This document shows positions 15,495-24,234 of a DNA stretch of 64,000 nucleotides, one piece after another. The notes beneath the pieces are model-generated. The model was given only the letters and a program-made list of their open reading frames with translations, searched no databases and was not told where the DNA came from. The position numbers and the translations under genes were made by a program. The first letter of the stretch is position 1, and the number at the start of each line of letters is the position of its first letter. The DNA lies in assembly GCF_907165195.1 (NCBI RefSeq), contig NZ_OU015584.1, forward strand, positions 1 through 64,000. Reading direction: 5' to 3'. Source of the stretch: Parvicella tangerina. Lineage in GTDB: Bacteria; Bacteroidota; Bacteroidia; Flavobacteriales_D; Parvicellaceae.

Positions 15495-15510
15495 TGTTCC
15501 ACGTGGAACT
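15495..15510. promoter_or_regulatory. parS-like site 2
   Basis: TGTTCCACGTGGAACT keeps the CACGTG core-type palindrome and differs at one end base from a perfect 16-bp palindrome of the ParB/Spo0J parS type. It overlaps the mnmG stop codon. Confidence 0.72.
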
Positions 15511-17383
15511 ATCTACCTAATTTGATTAATAAAACAGATATGTCACTCGGTTTAATACCGCTAATTCTTGACGCCTGACCTATGGTTTTGGGTTGTATCT
15601 TTTTAAGTTTCTCTTTACTCTCGTTAGAGAAAGTCGGAAAATCATCATAGTTAATATCTGGCGGTATTTCTACATACTCGAGTCGTTCGATTTTTTCTGC
15701 AACATCCTTTTCTCTACTAATGTATCCCTCGTATTTTATTTGAATCTCTGCTTGTTGTTCTATTTCGGGAGTGATGTTTTCATGGTTAGTGAGGTACGAG
15801 TATAAGCTTTTTGATCCCTCTTTTAAGGTGTGAATTGAAACGTTTGGTCTGGTAAGCACCGTGTTCATTTTAACTTTTTGCTTAATCGGTGAGTCCCCTA
15901 GTTTTTCAAGAACAGGATTCATTTCGTCTGGCTTCAAGGAAGTCTTTTTGATATAATCTATCAGTTGTTCCGTTTCTGAAATTTTCTGTTCAACTGCCTT
16001 TAAGCGATCATCAGAAGCTAGTCCGATTCGATGTGATAATTCAGTAAGGCGCATATCTGCATTATCGTTTCTCAAAAGAATCCTGTACTCAGCTCTTGAG
16101 GTAAACATTCGGTAAGGTTCCTCGGTTCCTTTAGTAATTAAATCATCGATTAGCACACCGATATAGGCTTGACTTCTATTGAGGATAAAAGGATCCTTTT
16201 CTTGCAACTTAAGGCTCGCATTAATACCCGCCATAAGACCTTGTGAAGCTGCTTCTTCATAACCTGTTGTTCCGTTGATTTGTCCTGAAAAGTACAATCC
16301 GTCAACGAGCTTTGTTTCTAAGGTATGCTTCAGTTGGGTGGGTGGAAAATAATCGTACTCAATAGCGTATCCTGGCCTGAACATTTTAGCTTTCTCAAGT
16401 CCTGGAATTTTGTGAAGTGCGTCCAACTGAACTTCTTCTGGTAATGATGTGCTAAAACCGTTGATGTAGTACTCTATAGTGTTCCAACCTTCTGGCTCAG
16501 CAAATATTTGGTGTCTTTCCCGGTGTGCGAACCGATGTATCTTATCTTCTATAGATGGACAGTACCTTGGACCAACACTTTTAATAGCTCCATTGAACAT
16601 AGGGCTACGATCAAATCCTGTGCGCAGCATGTCATGAACTTCTTCATTGGTGTAAGTGATCCAACATGACTTTTGTTTTGTCAATGGCGTTGTCTCTGGA
16701 CTAAATGAAAATTTTCCAGGATTTTCGTCTCCGGGCTGTTCGATCATCTTGCTGAAGTCAATGGTTCTACCATCGACCCTTGGGGGAGTACCAGTTTTCA
16801 TTCTTCCTGACTCAAAACCTAATTCTTCCAATTCCTTGGTGATACCAAACGCTGCGCGCTCTCCCATTCTTCCTCCTCCAAATTGTTTTTCTCCCAGGTG
16901 AATTATACCATTGAGGAAAGTGCCGCTGTTAAGAATAACGGCTTTGGCTTTAATCTCCAGTCCCATGCTTGTTTTTACACCTGTAACTTTACCTGATTGA
17001 GTGGTAATGCCAGTTACCATGTCTTGCCAGAAATCAAGGTTTTTCAACCCTTCTAATGTTAGTCTCCATGTTTGTGAGAACAACATTCTGTCATTTTGAG
17101 CTCTTGGGCTCCACATGGCGGGTCCTTTGCTTAGGTTAAGTAATTTAAATTGAATCGCGCTCTTATCGGTTATTATTCCAGTGTACCCACCTAGTGCGTC
17201 AATCTCGCGTACGATTTGTCCTTTAGCTATACCTCCAATCGCTGGATTGCAACTCATTTGACCCATGGTTTCCATATTCATGGTTACCAACAAAGTCTTT
17301 GATCCCAAGTTTGCAGCAGCAGCAGCAGCCTCGTTACCTGCGTGTCCTGCACCTACTACTATAATGTCATATTCTTGTAGCAT
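15509..17383 (-). CDS. mnmG: tRNA uridine-5-carboxymethylaminomethyl modification enzyme MnmG
   Basis: The FAD-dependent partner of MnmE that installs carboxymethylaminomethyl groups at U34 of certain tRNAs. The 624-residue protein has the N-terminal FAD motif [35 protein letters not shown], a GTFLNG segment, [19 protein letters not shown] and [16 protein letters not shown], all standard for the family, and a C-terminal helical domain (MnmE- and tRNA-binding) ending [14 protein letters not shown]. Length is typical. It follows ybeY by 53 bases. parS-like palindromes lie immediately upstream of its start and over its stop, which fits the frequent location of mnmG near the replication origin. 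Confidence 0.96.
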   Translation of the reverse strand: MLQEYDIIVVGAGHAGNEAAAAAANLGSKTLLVTMNMETMGQMSCNPAIGGIAKGQIVREIDALGGYTGIITDKSAIQFKLLNLSKGPAMWSPRAQNDRMLFSQTWRLTLEGLKNLDFWQDMVTGITTQSGKVTGVKTSMGLEIKAKAVILNSGTFLNGIIHLGEKQFGGGRMGERAAFGITKELEELGFESGRMKTGTPPRVDGRTIDFSKMIEQPGDENPGKFSFSPETTPLTKQKSCWITYTNEEVHDMLRTGFDRSPMFNGAIKSVGPRYCPSIEDKIHRFAHRERHQIFAEPEGWNTIEYYINGFSTSLPEEVQLDALHKIPGLEKAKMFRPGYAIEYDYFPPTQLKHTLETKLVDGLYFSGQINGTTGYEEAASQGLMAGINASLKLQEKDPFILNRSQAYIGVLIDDLITKGTEEPYRMFTSRAEYRILLRNDNADMRLTELSHRIGLASDDRLKAVEQKISETEQLIDYIKKTSLKPDEMNPVLEKLGDSPIKQKVKMNTVLTRPNVSIHTLKEGSKSLYSYLTNHENITPEIEQQAEIQIKYEGYISREKDVAEKIERLEYVEIPPDINYDDFPTFSNESKEKLKKIQPKTIGQASRISGIKPSDISVLLIKLGR

Positions 17384-17388
17384 GATTC

Positions 17389-17404
17389 TGTTTCACGTGA
17401 AACA
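17389..17404. promoter_or_regulatory. parS site 1 (perfect consensus)
   Basis: TGTTTCACGTGAAACA is the perfect 16-bp parS palindrome bound by ParB/Spo0J. It begins 5 bases upstream of the mnmG start, in the ybeY-mnmG gap. parS sites normally cluster near oriC. Confidence 0.88.
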
Positions 17405-17436
17405 ACCGCAATTCACTGAATAACAGTTGCTTGTGT

Positions 17437-17853
17437 TTAAAATGATCGCAAATTTAGGTAATAATCTTCCTTTTCGCGCATTAATTCTTCGTCTTTCTTT
17501 GATTTGTCTTTGTATCCACACAAATGGAGGACACCATGTATCATTACACGATGGAGTTCATCAAGAAACGTTACTCCTAACTTATTAGCATTGTCCTCTA
17601 CCCTTTCAATAGAAATAAATAAATCACCAGAGACGATATTTTCCTCACAATAGTCAAACGTGATAATGTCGGTATAATAGTCGTGATTTAGAGCTGAACG
17701 ATTCAATTCTAAAAGATACTGATCGGAACAAAATATATACGTAATGGCACTTGGGGTCTTGCCTTCTGCTTTAATAGCTTCATTGATCCATTTTCGCAAA
17801 GAAAGTTTGTTCTTTACGTCAAATGCAATGTCTTCTTGATGATAATAAATCAT
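17437..17853 (-). CDS. ybeY: Endoribonuclease YbeY (rRNA maturation)
   Basis: A small zinc-dependent RNase involved in 16S rRNA 3'-end maturation and ribosome quality control. The metal motif HGVLHLCGYKDK preceded by LHRVM is the UPF0054 signature, slightly changed at the end (K-D-K rather than D-H-x-x-x-x-x), so the third ligand needs a look; SGDLFIS is also typical. The ATG at 17853 is chosen because it gives the usual 138-residue protein starting MIYYHQED and lies 2 bases after the upstream lipoprotein stop; a longer frame extends to 17889. It is followed by mnmG. Confidence 0.88.
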   Translation of the reverse strand: MIYYHQEDIAFDVKNKLSLRKWINEAIKAEGKTPSAITYIFCSDQYLLELNRSALNHDYYTDIITFDYCEENIVSGDLFISIERVEDNANKLGVTFLDELHRVMIHGVLHLCGYKDKSKKDEELMREKEDYYLNLRSF

Positions 17854-17855
17854 GA

Positions 17856-18230
17856 TTAATTGTTTGGAGCCCCATCGGAAGCCCAACATTCTATGACCTG
17901 AATCAGTGAATCAGACAACTTGGGCAATTGATACGGCATGGGTGTTTTTCCTGCCTCATGATTAATTGCGGTCAAAATAGCATCGATATTAGCCGCAATC
18001 TCAGCATGTGTTTCCCAACTTTGACCATTTGCCTGATTATTGCTTGAATTGTGACAAACAACACAGTTATCATTAAAAATGGGCTGAACATCTGTAGCAA
18101 ATGATTTGGGAATCGAATCACATACGTCTGGTTCTATTACTTCTGGAGCAGGTGTTGTATCTTTAGCACAACTACTTATTAATAGAAGTATTAATGGTAA
18201 TATGAGTAGTTTTTTCATAGGTTTGATCAT
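17856..18230 (-). CDS. Lipoprotein with a single c-type haem motif
   Basis: A 124-residue (or 120 from the Met at 18218) lipoprotein with signal peptide ending LISSC. It carries CVVCH, the covalent haem-binding motif, in DVQPIFNDNCVVCHNSSNNQ, and a possible Met ligand in GKTPMPYQLPKLSD; this arrangement is like the small cytochrome-c-like domains of Bacteroidota. It is probably an electron carrier or a structural haem protein facing the periplasm. It directly precedes ybeY with 2 bases between, and diverges from the CxxCH-containing secreted protein at 18260, only 29 bases away. Confidence 0.82.
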   Translation of the reverse strand: MIKPMKKLLILPLILLLISSCAKDTTPAPEVIEPDVCDSIPKSFATDVQPIFNDNCVVCHNSSNNQANGQSWETHAEIAANIDAILTAINHEAGKTPMPYQLPKLSDSLIQVIECWASDGAPNN

Positions 18231-18259
18231 TAACAGTGAACTAAAATAGCAAAAACAAG

Positions 18260-19102
18260 ATGAAAAGATCGATATACATTGTGTTAATATTAGCTTTCGT
18301 TGTGTTGCACTCTTTTAAGCCGAGTTCGCTAAAGCCATCTTATTGTGATGAAATGGAGGAAGACTTTAGTAGTAATCCCCCTGCCGCTACAACCGGAGCA
18401 CCAGGTGAGGTGACTTGTGTGAATTGTCACTCGGGCTCTACCCTACCCGCCTCTGGAATTGTTACTTTTTCCTTTTCTGGAGCAAATGATAAGTATGCAA
18501 CTGGAGAGTCGTATATCATAACAATTGGAAAGTCTGGATCTGTAAAAACGGGATTTGAAATGACAGCACTAGATGATAACAACAATGCTGCAGGAGATTT
18601 TACTGCTGGTGCAAATACTTCGCTCACTTCACATTCAGGCAGGAACTATATAAGACACTCAGCGTCAGCTGGTATCAGTTCATGGTCCTTTACCTGGAAT
18701 GCTCCAAGCACTTCATTGGGTGATGTAACATTCTACTATTCATTAAATGAATCCAATAATGATAACAATAGCCAGGGAGACCAAATTTATTTAGGCTCAA
18801 ACACTATTTCCTATGATTTGGCAAGTGGGGTAGTTGAGAACAAGAAAAGAGCGGAAGCTGTAGAGGTTTCATTGAATAGTGGTCAACTGGTTGTTAACTT
18901 GAACCTTCCAGAAACAGCGTCAATTTATTATACTTCTCAGAATTTAAGTGGCAGGCAAATTGACTTTCATAGTTTTGGTCAAAAACAACAAGGGAATCAC
19001 GTTTTAACCATTCATTTGGGGGATAAGTACACTGCTGGGTTTTACTTATTCACTATTTTCATAGATAACAAACCTTATACTTCAAAGATCGTATTACCAT
19101 AA
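18260..19102 (+). CDS. Secreted choice-of-anchor V protein with CxxCH motif
   Basis: A 280-residue exported protein with an N-terminal signal (about 1-20). Residues 45-60 contain TGAPGEVTCVNCHSG, the beginning typical of the choice-of-anchor V domain; CVNCH is a possible c-haem site. The middle is a reelin-like beta-domain (ATGESYIITIGKSG, FEMTALDDNNNAAGDF). The C-terminus (TAGFYLFTIFIDNKPYTSKIVLP) resembles a type-A T9SS sorting domain, so the protein is probably sent to the surface. The partner lipoprotein with CVVCH is divergent, 29 bases away. Function unknown. Confidence 0.8.
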   Translation: MKRSIYIVLILAFVVLHSFKPSSLKPSYCDEMEEDFSSNPPAATTGAPGEVTCVNCHSGSTLPASGIVTFSFSGANDKYATGESYIITIGKSGSVKTGFEMTALDDNNNAAGDFTAGANTSLTSHSGRNYIRHSASAGISSWSFTWNAPSTSLGDVTFYYSLNESNNDNNSQGDQIYLGSNTISYDLASGVVENKKRAEAVEVSLNSGQLVVNLNLPETASIYYTSQNLSGRQIDFHSFGQKQQGNHVLTIHLGDKYTAGFYLFTIFIDNKPYTSKIVLP

Positions 19103-19167
19103 ATAATGATGAGAGGCTGTTCTATTTCATTCGAATAAAGTAGTTTCGCATTAAATTCCTTTTACTA

Positions 19168-20166
19168 ATGGATATTAGAGACATATTAGCAGACCGTATT
19201 TTAGTACTTGATGGGGCTATGGGAACCATGATCCAGCGATATAACCTGACCGAAGAAGACTTTAGAAAAGGTCGATTTGAAGATCACCCGCATGACCTTA
19301 AAGGAAACAATGATATCCTGGTCTTAACACGTCCGGATGTGATCAAAGAGATCCATTCCGCTTATTTAGAAGCGGGTGCAGACATTTTGGAGACCAACAC
19401 GTTTGGTGGAACTTCAGTCGCTCAAGCGGATTATCATTTGGAAGATGCCGTTTACGATATCAACTATTTTGGTGCGAAGATCGCGAAAGAGGTAGCAACG
19501 GAATTCACGGCCAAAAACCAAGATAAGCCTCGTTTTGTTGCAGGTTCGATGGGGCCAACCACAAAACTTTCTTCCATGTCTCCTGATGTAAATGATCCAG
19601 GGTTCAGAGCAATCACTTTTGATGAGTTAGTAATAGCTTTTGAAGAACAAGCCTCCGGATTGATCGATGGGGGAGCGGACTTGTTATTAGTAGAAACAGT
19701 GACGGATACCTTAAATGCAAAAGCGGCTTTGTTTGCGATCCAGAATGTATTTGAAAAGAAAGGCGTAGAGTTGCCAATTATGGTTTCAGGAACGATTACG
19801 GATGCGAGTGGCAGAACGTTAACCGGTCAAACTACAGAGGCTTTTTTAGTGTCGATCAGTCACATGCCGTTGCTAAGTGTGGGGCTGAACTGTGCTTTGG
19901 GCGCTGAGGATATGAAGCCTTACCTTAAAGTAATGGCAGATAAAAGTGATTTCTTCGTAAGTGCACACCCAAACGCAGGACTCCCAAATGAGCTTGGAGC
20001 TTACGATGAAACACCAGAAATGATGGCGGGATACATCAAAGCTTTCCTAGATGAAAACTACGTAAATATCGTAGGAGGTTGTTGTGGAACTACCCCAGAT
20101 CACATCAAGGCGATCGCTGAAGTAGCGGCTACTTATCAACCGAGAAGAGTAGGGGAGAAGGTATGA
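19168..20166 (+). CDS. Homocysteine S-methyltransferase module of split MetH
   Basis: A 332-residue protein matching the N-terminal homocysteine-binding module of cobalamin-dependent methionine synthase: [14 protein letters not shown] (14-27), [15 protein letters not shown], the first zinc Cys in GLNCALG and the Cys pair in [11 protein letters not shown]. It ends after this barrel, so the folate, B12 and activation domains of full-length MetH (about 1200 residues) are missing. Bacteroidota often encode MetH as two polypeptides; the partner is not in this window. The next gene begins 154 bases later and is unrelated, so this looks like a genuine separate gene rather than a truncation. The start is preceded by a TAGTTTCG close to the -7 consensus. 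Confidence 0.9.
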   Translation: MDIRDILADRILVLDGAMGTMIQRYNLTEEDFRKGRFEDHPHDLKGNNDILVLTRPDVIKEIHSAYLEAGADILETNTFGGTSVAQADYHLEDAVYDINYFGAKIAKEVATEFTAKNQDKPRFVAGSMGPTTKLSSMSPDVNDPGFRAITFDELVIAFEEQASGLIDGGADLLLVETVTDTLNAKAALFAIQNVFEKKGVELPIMVSGTITDASGRTLTGQTTEAFLVSISHMPLLSVGLNCALGAEDMKPYLKVMADKSDFFVSAHPNAGLPNELGAYDETPEMMAGYIKAFLDENYVNIVGGCCGTTPDHIKAIAEVAATYQPRRVGEKV

Positions 20167-20320
20167 TTCGTTCTGAAGTATAGAATTCATCAGGCAATAA
20201 ATTGATCCTATACCGTTTGGTATCAATGTCATTCAGGTAGCGTTTCGGGTTTTTCCTTCCTTTCATTAAAGGAGGAAAGTATTTGTCTTTCCTACCATTA
20301 TATTTACTACTTTAGAAGGG

Positions 20321-22576
20321 GTGAAGTGGATTAAACTTAAAATAGCACTTCTGGGATTATGGTCCTTTGGTCACAGCCTATTAGCGCAGGACCATAAGAA
20401 AATCGAAGACCTGTATGACCAGTTTCTCGTTTTAGAATTCGAGCAAGCTGATTCGGCATTTACCCTGCTTCAAGAAGGCCTTCAGCTGGCAAAATCGCAA
20501 CAAAACAAGGAGCTAATTGGTTTGGGGTATAAATACATGTCATGGTATTATCAAGACATTGATGAACTGTCTGTTTCGCTAAAGTATGCTGATTCTTGTA
20601 TTCAAATTGGAGAACAGATCAACGACAAGGAAAGTTTGGTTGATGCTTATAATCAGATGGGAAACCTGCTATCAGATCAGGCGTTGCTGGATTCTAGTCT
20701 GTTTTGGTATCAAAAAGGTCTTAATCTCTCTAAAAGTCTCAACGATATCCAAGGCGTTGCTAAGGTCAGCAATAATATGGCACTGGCCTTTGTCGATCAG
20801 GGAGAGTACTTGAAGGCGATCGACCATTATCACCTGTCTATTGAAATGAGCGAAAAAATAGGGGATACCCAATCCGTTGGAGATGCATACAATAACTTGG
20901 GAACCCTCTTTGTTCAAATTGAAGACTTTGAACAAGCGCTGGATTATCACGAAAAGGCTTTTGAGATTAGAAAATCAACTGGTGATCCAGTTGGAATGAG
21001 CTCTGTTCAGCTCAATATAGGTAGGATCTATTTGGCTAGGAAACAGTTCGGAGTGGCAAGAGACTACTTTTTTAAATCTTTAGCAATAGATCAAGAGATC
21101 AAAGATCTAGGGGGAATAGCTTTGAACTATAACAATATAGGCCTTTCTTATTTTAGAGAAGGGATTCTAGATTCTGCAATTTACTATTACGAAGCTTCAC
21201 TCAAGATAAGAATCGAAATAGGAGATCCTTTCGGTCAGGCACTCACATACACGAACATTGGTGAGTATTATCTAGAGCAAGGTAAGCCAGATAAGGCCAT
21301 AGAAAATTGCTCATCTTCTTATCAAATTGCGAATAGCAAGGATATTCCCTACGAAAAGTTAGCTTCTTGTGAGTGTTTATACCAAGCTTATCAAGAAAAG
21401 AAAAACTTCTCATTGGCTTATAAGTTTTTGAAAGAAGCCGTTGAGATAGAGGCTAGCTTAAACTCTGAGGAGAACAATAAGGCAATGACCAAAAAAGAAA
21501 TGCAGTTTGTGTTTCATTATCAAGCGCTTGAAGATAGCCTAAAACAGGCTGAAATAATGGCTCAAAAAGAGGCAGAAGCACAGTTCTTAATCAAAACGGC
21601 AGAGCTTGAAAAAGATAAAATTGCAACAGAGAAAAATAATCAATTGTGGCTATTCTCGTTGATCGGATTTTTCATTGCGGTTATCGGAATTATTATCTAT
21701 GTGCAACTAAGAAGGCAAAAAACGGTAAACAAACTCATTCAAGAACAAAAAGAGTTCATTCAGTATCAAAAGCACGAAATTGAGCAAAGTATTGCGTATG
21801 CTCAAGAGATACAAGATACTTCCCTGCCGAGCAAAAGTATTCAATCCCTATTTAGGGATACGCTTTTGATCTATTTGCCAAGAGATGTGGTGAGTGGAGA
21901 TTTTTATTGGTTGGAGGATGATGAAGAATATGTTTACTTCGCTGCTGCTGATTGCACAGGCCACGGTATACCTGGGGCTTTTATTTCTATGATGGGAACG
22001 ATTCTTCTCAACGAAATCTATAACTCAAAAGAACTCAGAAAGCCAGGGGAAATTCTTGATGAATTGAATAGGCTTGTACAGTTAACACTCATGAGCCGAA
22101 CAGGTAAACAAATGAAAGATGGTATGGATATTTCCTTTTGCCGCTTGAATAAGCAATCAGCTATTCTTGAGTATGCAGGAGCAAATAATCCCGTTTGGAT
22201 CATTTCAGGTTCAGACCAAATAAAGGTTAATGGAGAAATGATAGCACCCAACCTCGTTGGCGAGTCAAACCTTTTTGAAGTCAAAGCAGATAAGCAACCC
22301 ATTGGTAAGTATGCGGATGAAAGCCGATCATTCAAAACTAATACGATCCAATTAAGCGAGAACGATCAGGTTTATTTGTTTTCTGATGGTTTTGCAGATC
22401 AATTTGGAGGAGAAAAGGGAAAGAAGTTTAAGTATAAACCGTTCAAGGAACTCTTGATAAGGACTTCAAAATTATCAGGAGAAGATCAACGTAAACACAT
22501 CATTCAGGTTTTTGAGGCCTGGAAAGGCGATTATGATCAAATTGATGACGTATGTGTTTTGGGCATAAGGGTATAA
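20321..22576 (+). CDS. TPR-repeat membrane protein with SpoIIE phosphatase domain, paralogue 1
   Basis: A 751-residue signalling protein. After a signal peptide ending LLAQ come about seven TPR repeats of roughly 40 residues (residues 50-370; for example AYNNLGTLFVQIEDFEQALDY), a coiled coil, one membrane helix (about 443-463), another coiled coil and a C-terminal SpoIIE/PP2C-like domain (about 510-751) with GDFYWLEDDEEYVYFAAADC, TGHGIPGAF, GAN NPVW-type and FSDGFADQFGG motifs. The Asp residues of the metal site are in place. It likely senses something outside and dephosphorylates a cytoplasmic Ser/Thr-phosphorylated partner. The start is GTG at 20321. A second copy of the architecture lies at 26113. 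Confidence 0.9.
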   Translation: MKWIKLKIALLGLWSFGHSLLAQDHKKIEDLYDQFLVLEFEQADSAFTLLQEGLQLAKSQQNKELIGLGYKYMSWYYQDIDELSVSLKYADSCIQIGEQINDKESLVDAYNQMGNLLSDQALLDSSLFWYQKGLNLSKSLNDIQGVAKVSNNMALAFVDQGEYLKAIDHYHLSIEMSEKIGDTQSVGDAYNNLGTLFVQIEDFEQALDYHEKAFEIRKSTGDPVGMSSVQLNIGRIYLARKQFGVARDYFFKSLAIDQEIKDLGGIALNYNNIGLSYFREGILDSAIYYYEASLKIRIEIGDPFGQALTYTNIGEYYLEQGKPDKAIENCSSSYQIANSKDIPYEKLASCECLYQAYQEKKNFSLAYKFLKEAVEIEASLNSEENNKAMTKKEMQFVFHYQALEDSLKQAEIMAQKEAEAQFLIKTAELEKDKIATEKNNQLWLFSLIGFFIAVIGIIIYVQLRRQKTVNKLIQEQKEFIQYQKHEIEQSIAYAQEIQDTSLPSKSIQSLFRDTLLIYLPRDVVSGDFYWLEDDEEYVYFAAADCTGHGIPGAFISMMGTILLNEIYNSKELRKPGEILDELNRLVQLTLMSRTGKQMKDGMDISFCRLNKQSAILEYAGANNPVWIISGSDQIKVNGEMIAPNLVGESNLFEVKADKQPIGKYADESRSFKTNTIQLSENDQVYLFSDGFADQFGGEKGKKFKYKPFKELLIRTSKLSGEDQRKHIIQVFEAWKGDYDQIDDVCVLGIRV

Positions 22577-22598
22577 TGTTAATCCTTACTACTATAGA

Positions 22599-24206
22599 TT
22601 ACTCCTTCATCATCTTCCCAGATTCCATTGTTCCATCAATAAAAATACGGTAGGCGTATGCCCCAGAAGACAGACGATTCTGCCCAGGAATTTGGAGCGT
22701 ATGCAACCCTTTGCTATAATATTCATTATTCGTGGAGATCACTTTCTTACCAGTCAAATCATACACCTCAAGTTTTACGGTGCTACTTTTTGGTAAACTC
22801 AGAATGATCACAGCTTTGTTATTGTTATAACGTAATTGGTGTAAGTGTTGAATAGAACTAATTTCATCTACACCAATAGAAGAACAATCAAAACCTAAAG
22901 CAAGTTTAGTATATGATGCGCCCAGAATAGTATCTGAGGTTAACTCGTTAACACACATCCAATCTTGTAAAATCGTGGTGTAAACATCTCTAAAATCTGT
23001 AGTATGCTGTAGGTTTCCGAACAGGTCTAAGTTGCTTAAGTCAACATCAGTTCCTACGAAGCCATTTCCGTTTACAGCAGGACCAAACAGCATTAATGGT
23101 GCGGCAGTTCCGTGATCCGTTCCCATGGAGGCGTTGTCATTTACTCGTCTTCCGAACTCAGAGAAAGTCATGGTCAACACCTCATTGTCCTTACCTCCTG
23201 CCTGAAGGTCATCGTAGAAGGCTTTTACAGAATCACCTAACTCAACCAATAGATCTTCGTGTCTAGTATCCTGCTGCGCATGTGTATCAAACCCATCCAA
23301 TGTCAGCATATAGATTTTAGTTTCTAACCCCCCCTGAATCAGTCTTGAAACCAAACTCAAAGAATCTCCTAGTCCGCTTGGAAAGGTTACAGCATTTGTA
23401 GCGTTGTTATAGGCAATCTGAATCGCTTCCGATTGATAATAGGTACTGTTGATCATGCTTTTCATGAAATCCAGCTGATCATCATAATAGCACGATTGAT
23501 TTCCAATAACATTGTATAAAGAACCAGTTTGTGCGATCTGATAAAGGGAATCAGGGTCTACGACATTCATTGCCATATTTAAGTCATCCTCGTTAAAGAA
23601 CAAAATATTGCCATCACCACCAATTTGAATTGCTAACGGATCAGTTGGTGGGTTGGTCACAAAGTCTGGGTTTTGATCCCACAAATATCTTCCCAGCCAA
23701 CCTGAAGCGTCTGATTGTCCGATTTGTGCCGAATCCCAGATATCAGTCGAAGTAAAATGGCTAAGGTCTGGATTGTCATATCCAACGTTTTGAACTACTT
23801 TCATCTTGCCGTTGTCCCAAAGATCCTTTAAGGAAGAAGCATAATTGGGAACTGAATACATTGAATTGAGTGACAATAAATCTGATTGATTAATGGCAAG
23901 GTTCGGACGATAACCAGCATAAGTTCCGTAGTCAAAAACGGGCACAAATGTGTTAAGCCCATCGTTACCTCCCTTTAAACGAATGATAACCAGTACACGA
24001 TCGCCCGCTGATTTTAGGGCATTTTGTACCATAGGTGAGGCCATTAAACTATTAAAAGGTAGTGCAGATAAAGCGACTGTCCCGGCAGTTACGAGACCCA
24101 GGTTCTTGATAAAGTCTCTTCTTCCAATACCTTGGTTATGGTGTTCGTCATGCAAATGTCCATCTTCAAGACGACTACCTTCTGGAATGTTTTTATGTTT
24201 ACTCAT
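22599..24206 (-). CDS. DUF1501 protein with Tat signal and T9SS sorting domain
   Basis: A 535-residue exported protein. The N-terminus has a twin-arginine signal (GRRDFIKNLGLVTAG, about 28-42). The DUF1501 core follows (VLVIIRLKGGNDGLNTFVP, DLSHFTSTDIWDSA, GFDTHAQQDTRHEDLL, FSEFGRRVNDN, GTDHGTAAPLMLFG); these are the alkaline-phosphatase-superfamily-like motifs of this family, with several His and Asp possibly binding metal. The last 80 residues form a type-A Por sorting domain (VKLEVYDLTGKKVIS ... LSSGAYAYRIFIDG). It follows the DUF1800 gene by 28 bases; the two families usually occur together. The biochemical role of the pair is not established. Confidence 0.92.
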   Translation of the reverse strand: MSKHKNIPEGSRLEDGHLHDEHHNQGIGRRDFIKNLGLVTAGTVALSALPFNSLMASPMVQNALKSAGDRVLVIIRLKGGNDGLNTFVPVFDYGTYAGYRPNLAINQSDLLSLNSMYSVPNYASSLKDLWDNGKMKVVQNVGYDNPDLSHFTSTDIWDSAQIGQSDASGWLGRYLWDQNPDFVTNPPTDPLAIQIGGDGNILFFNEDDLNMAMNVVDPDSLYQIAQTGSLYNVIGNQSCYYDDQLDFMKSMINSTYYQSEAIQIAYNNATNAVTFPSGLGDSLSLVSRLIQGGLETKIYMLTLDGFDTHAQQDTRHEDLLVELGDSVKAFYDDLQAGGKDNEVLTMTFSEFGRRVNDNASMGTDHGTAAPLMLFGPAVNGNGFVGTDVDLSNLDLFGNLQHTTDFRDVYTTILQDWMCVNELTSDTILGASYTKLALGFDCSSIGVDEISSIQHLHQLRYNNNKAVIILSLPKSSTVKLEVYDLTGKKVISTNNEYYSKGLHTLQIPGQNRLSSGAYAYRIFIDGTMESGKMMKE

Positions 24207-24234
24207 AGCTGTTGAGTTAAGTCCTATTTATGGG

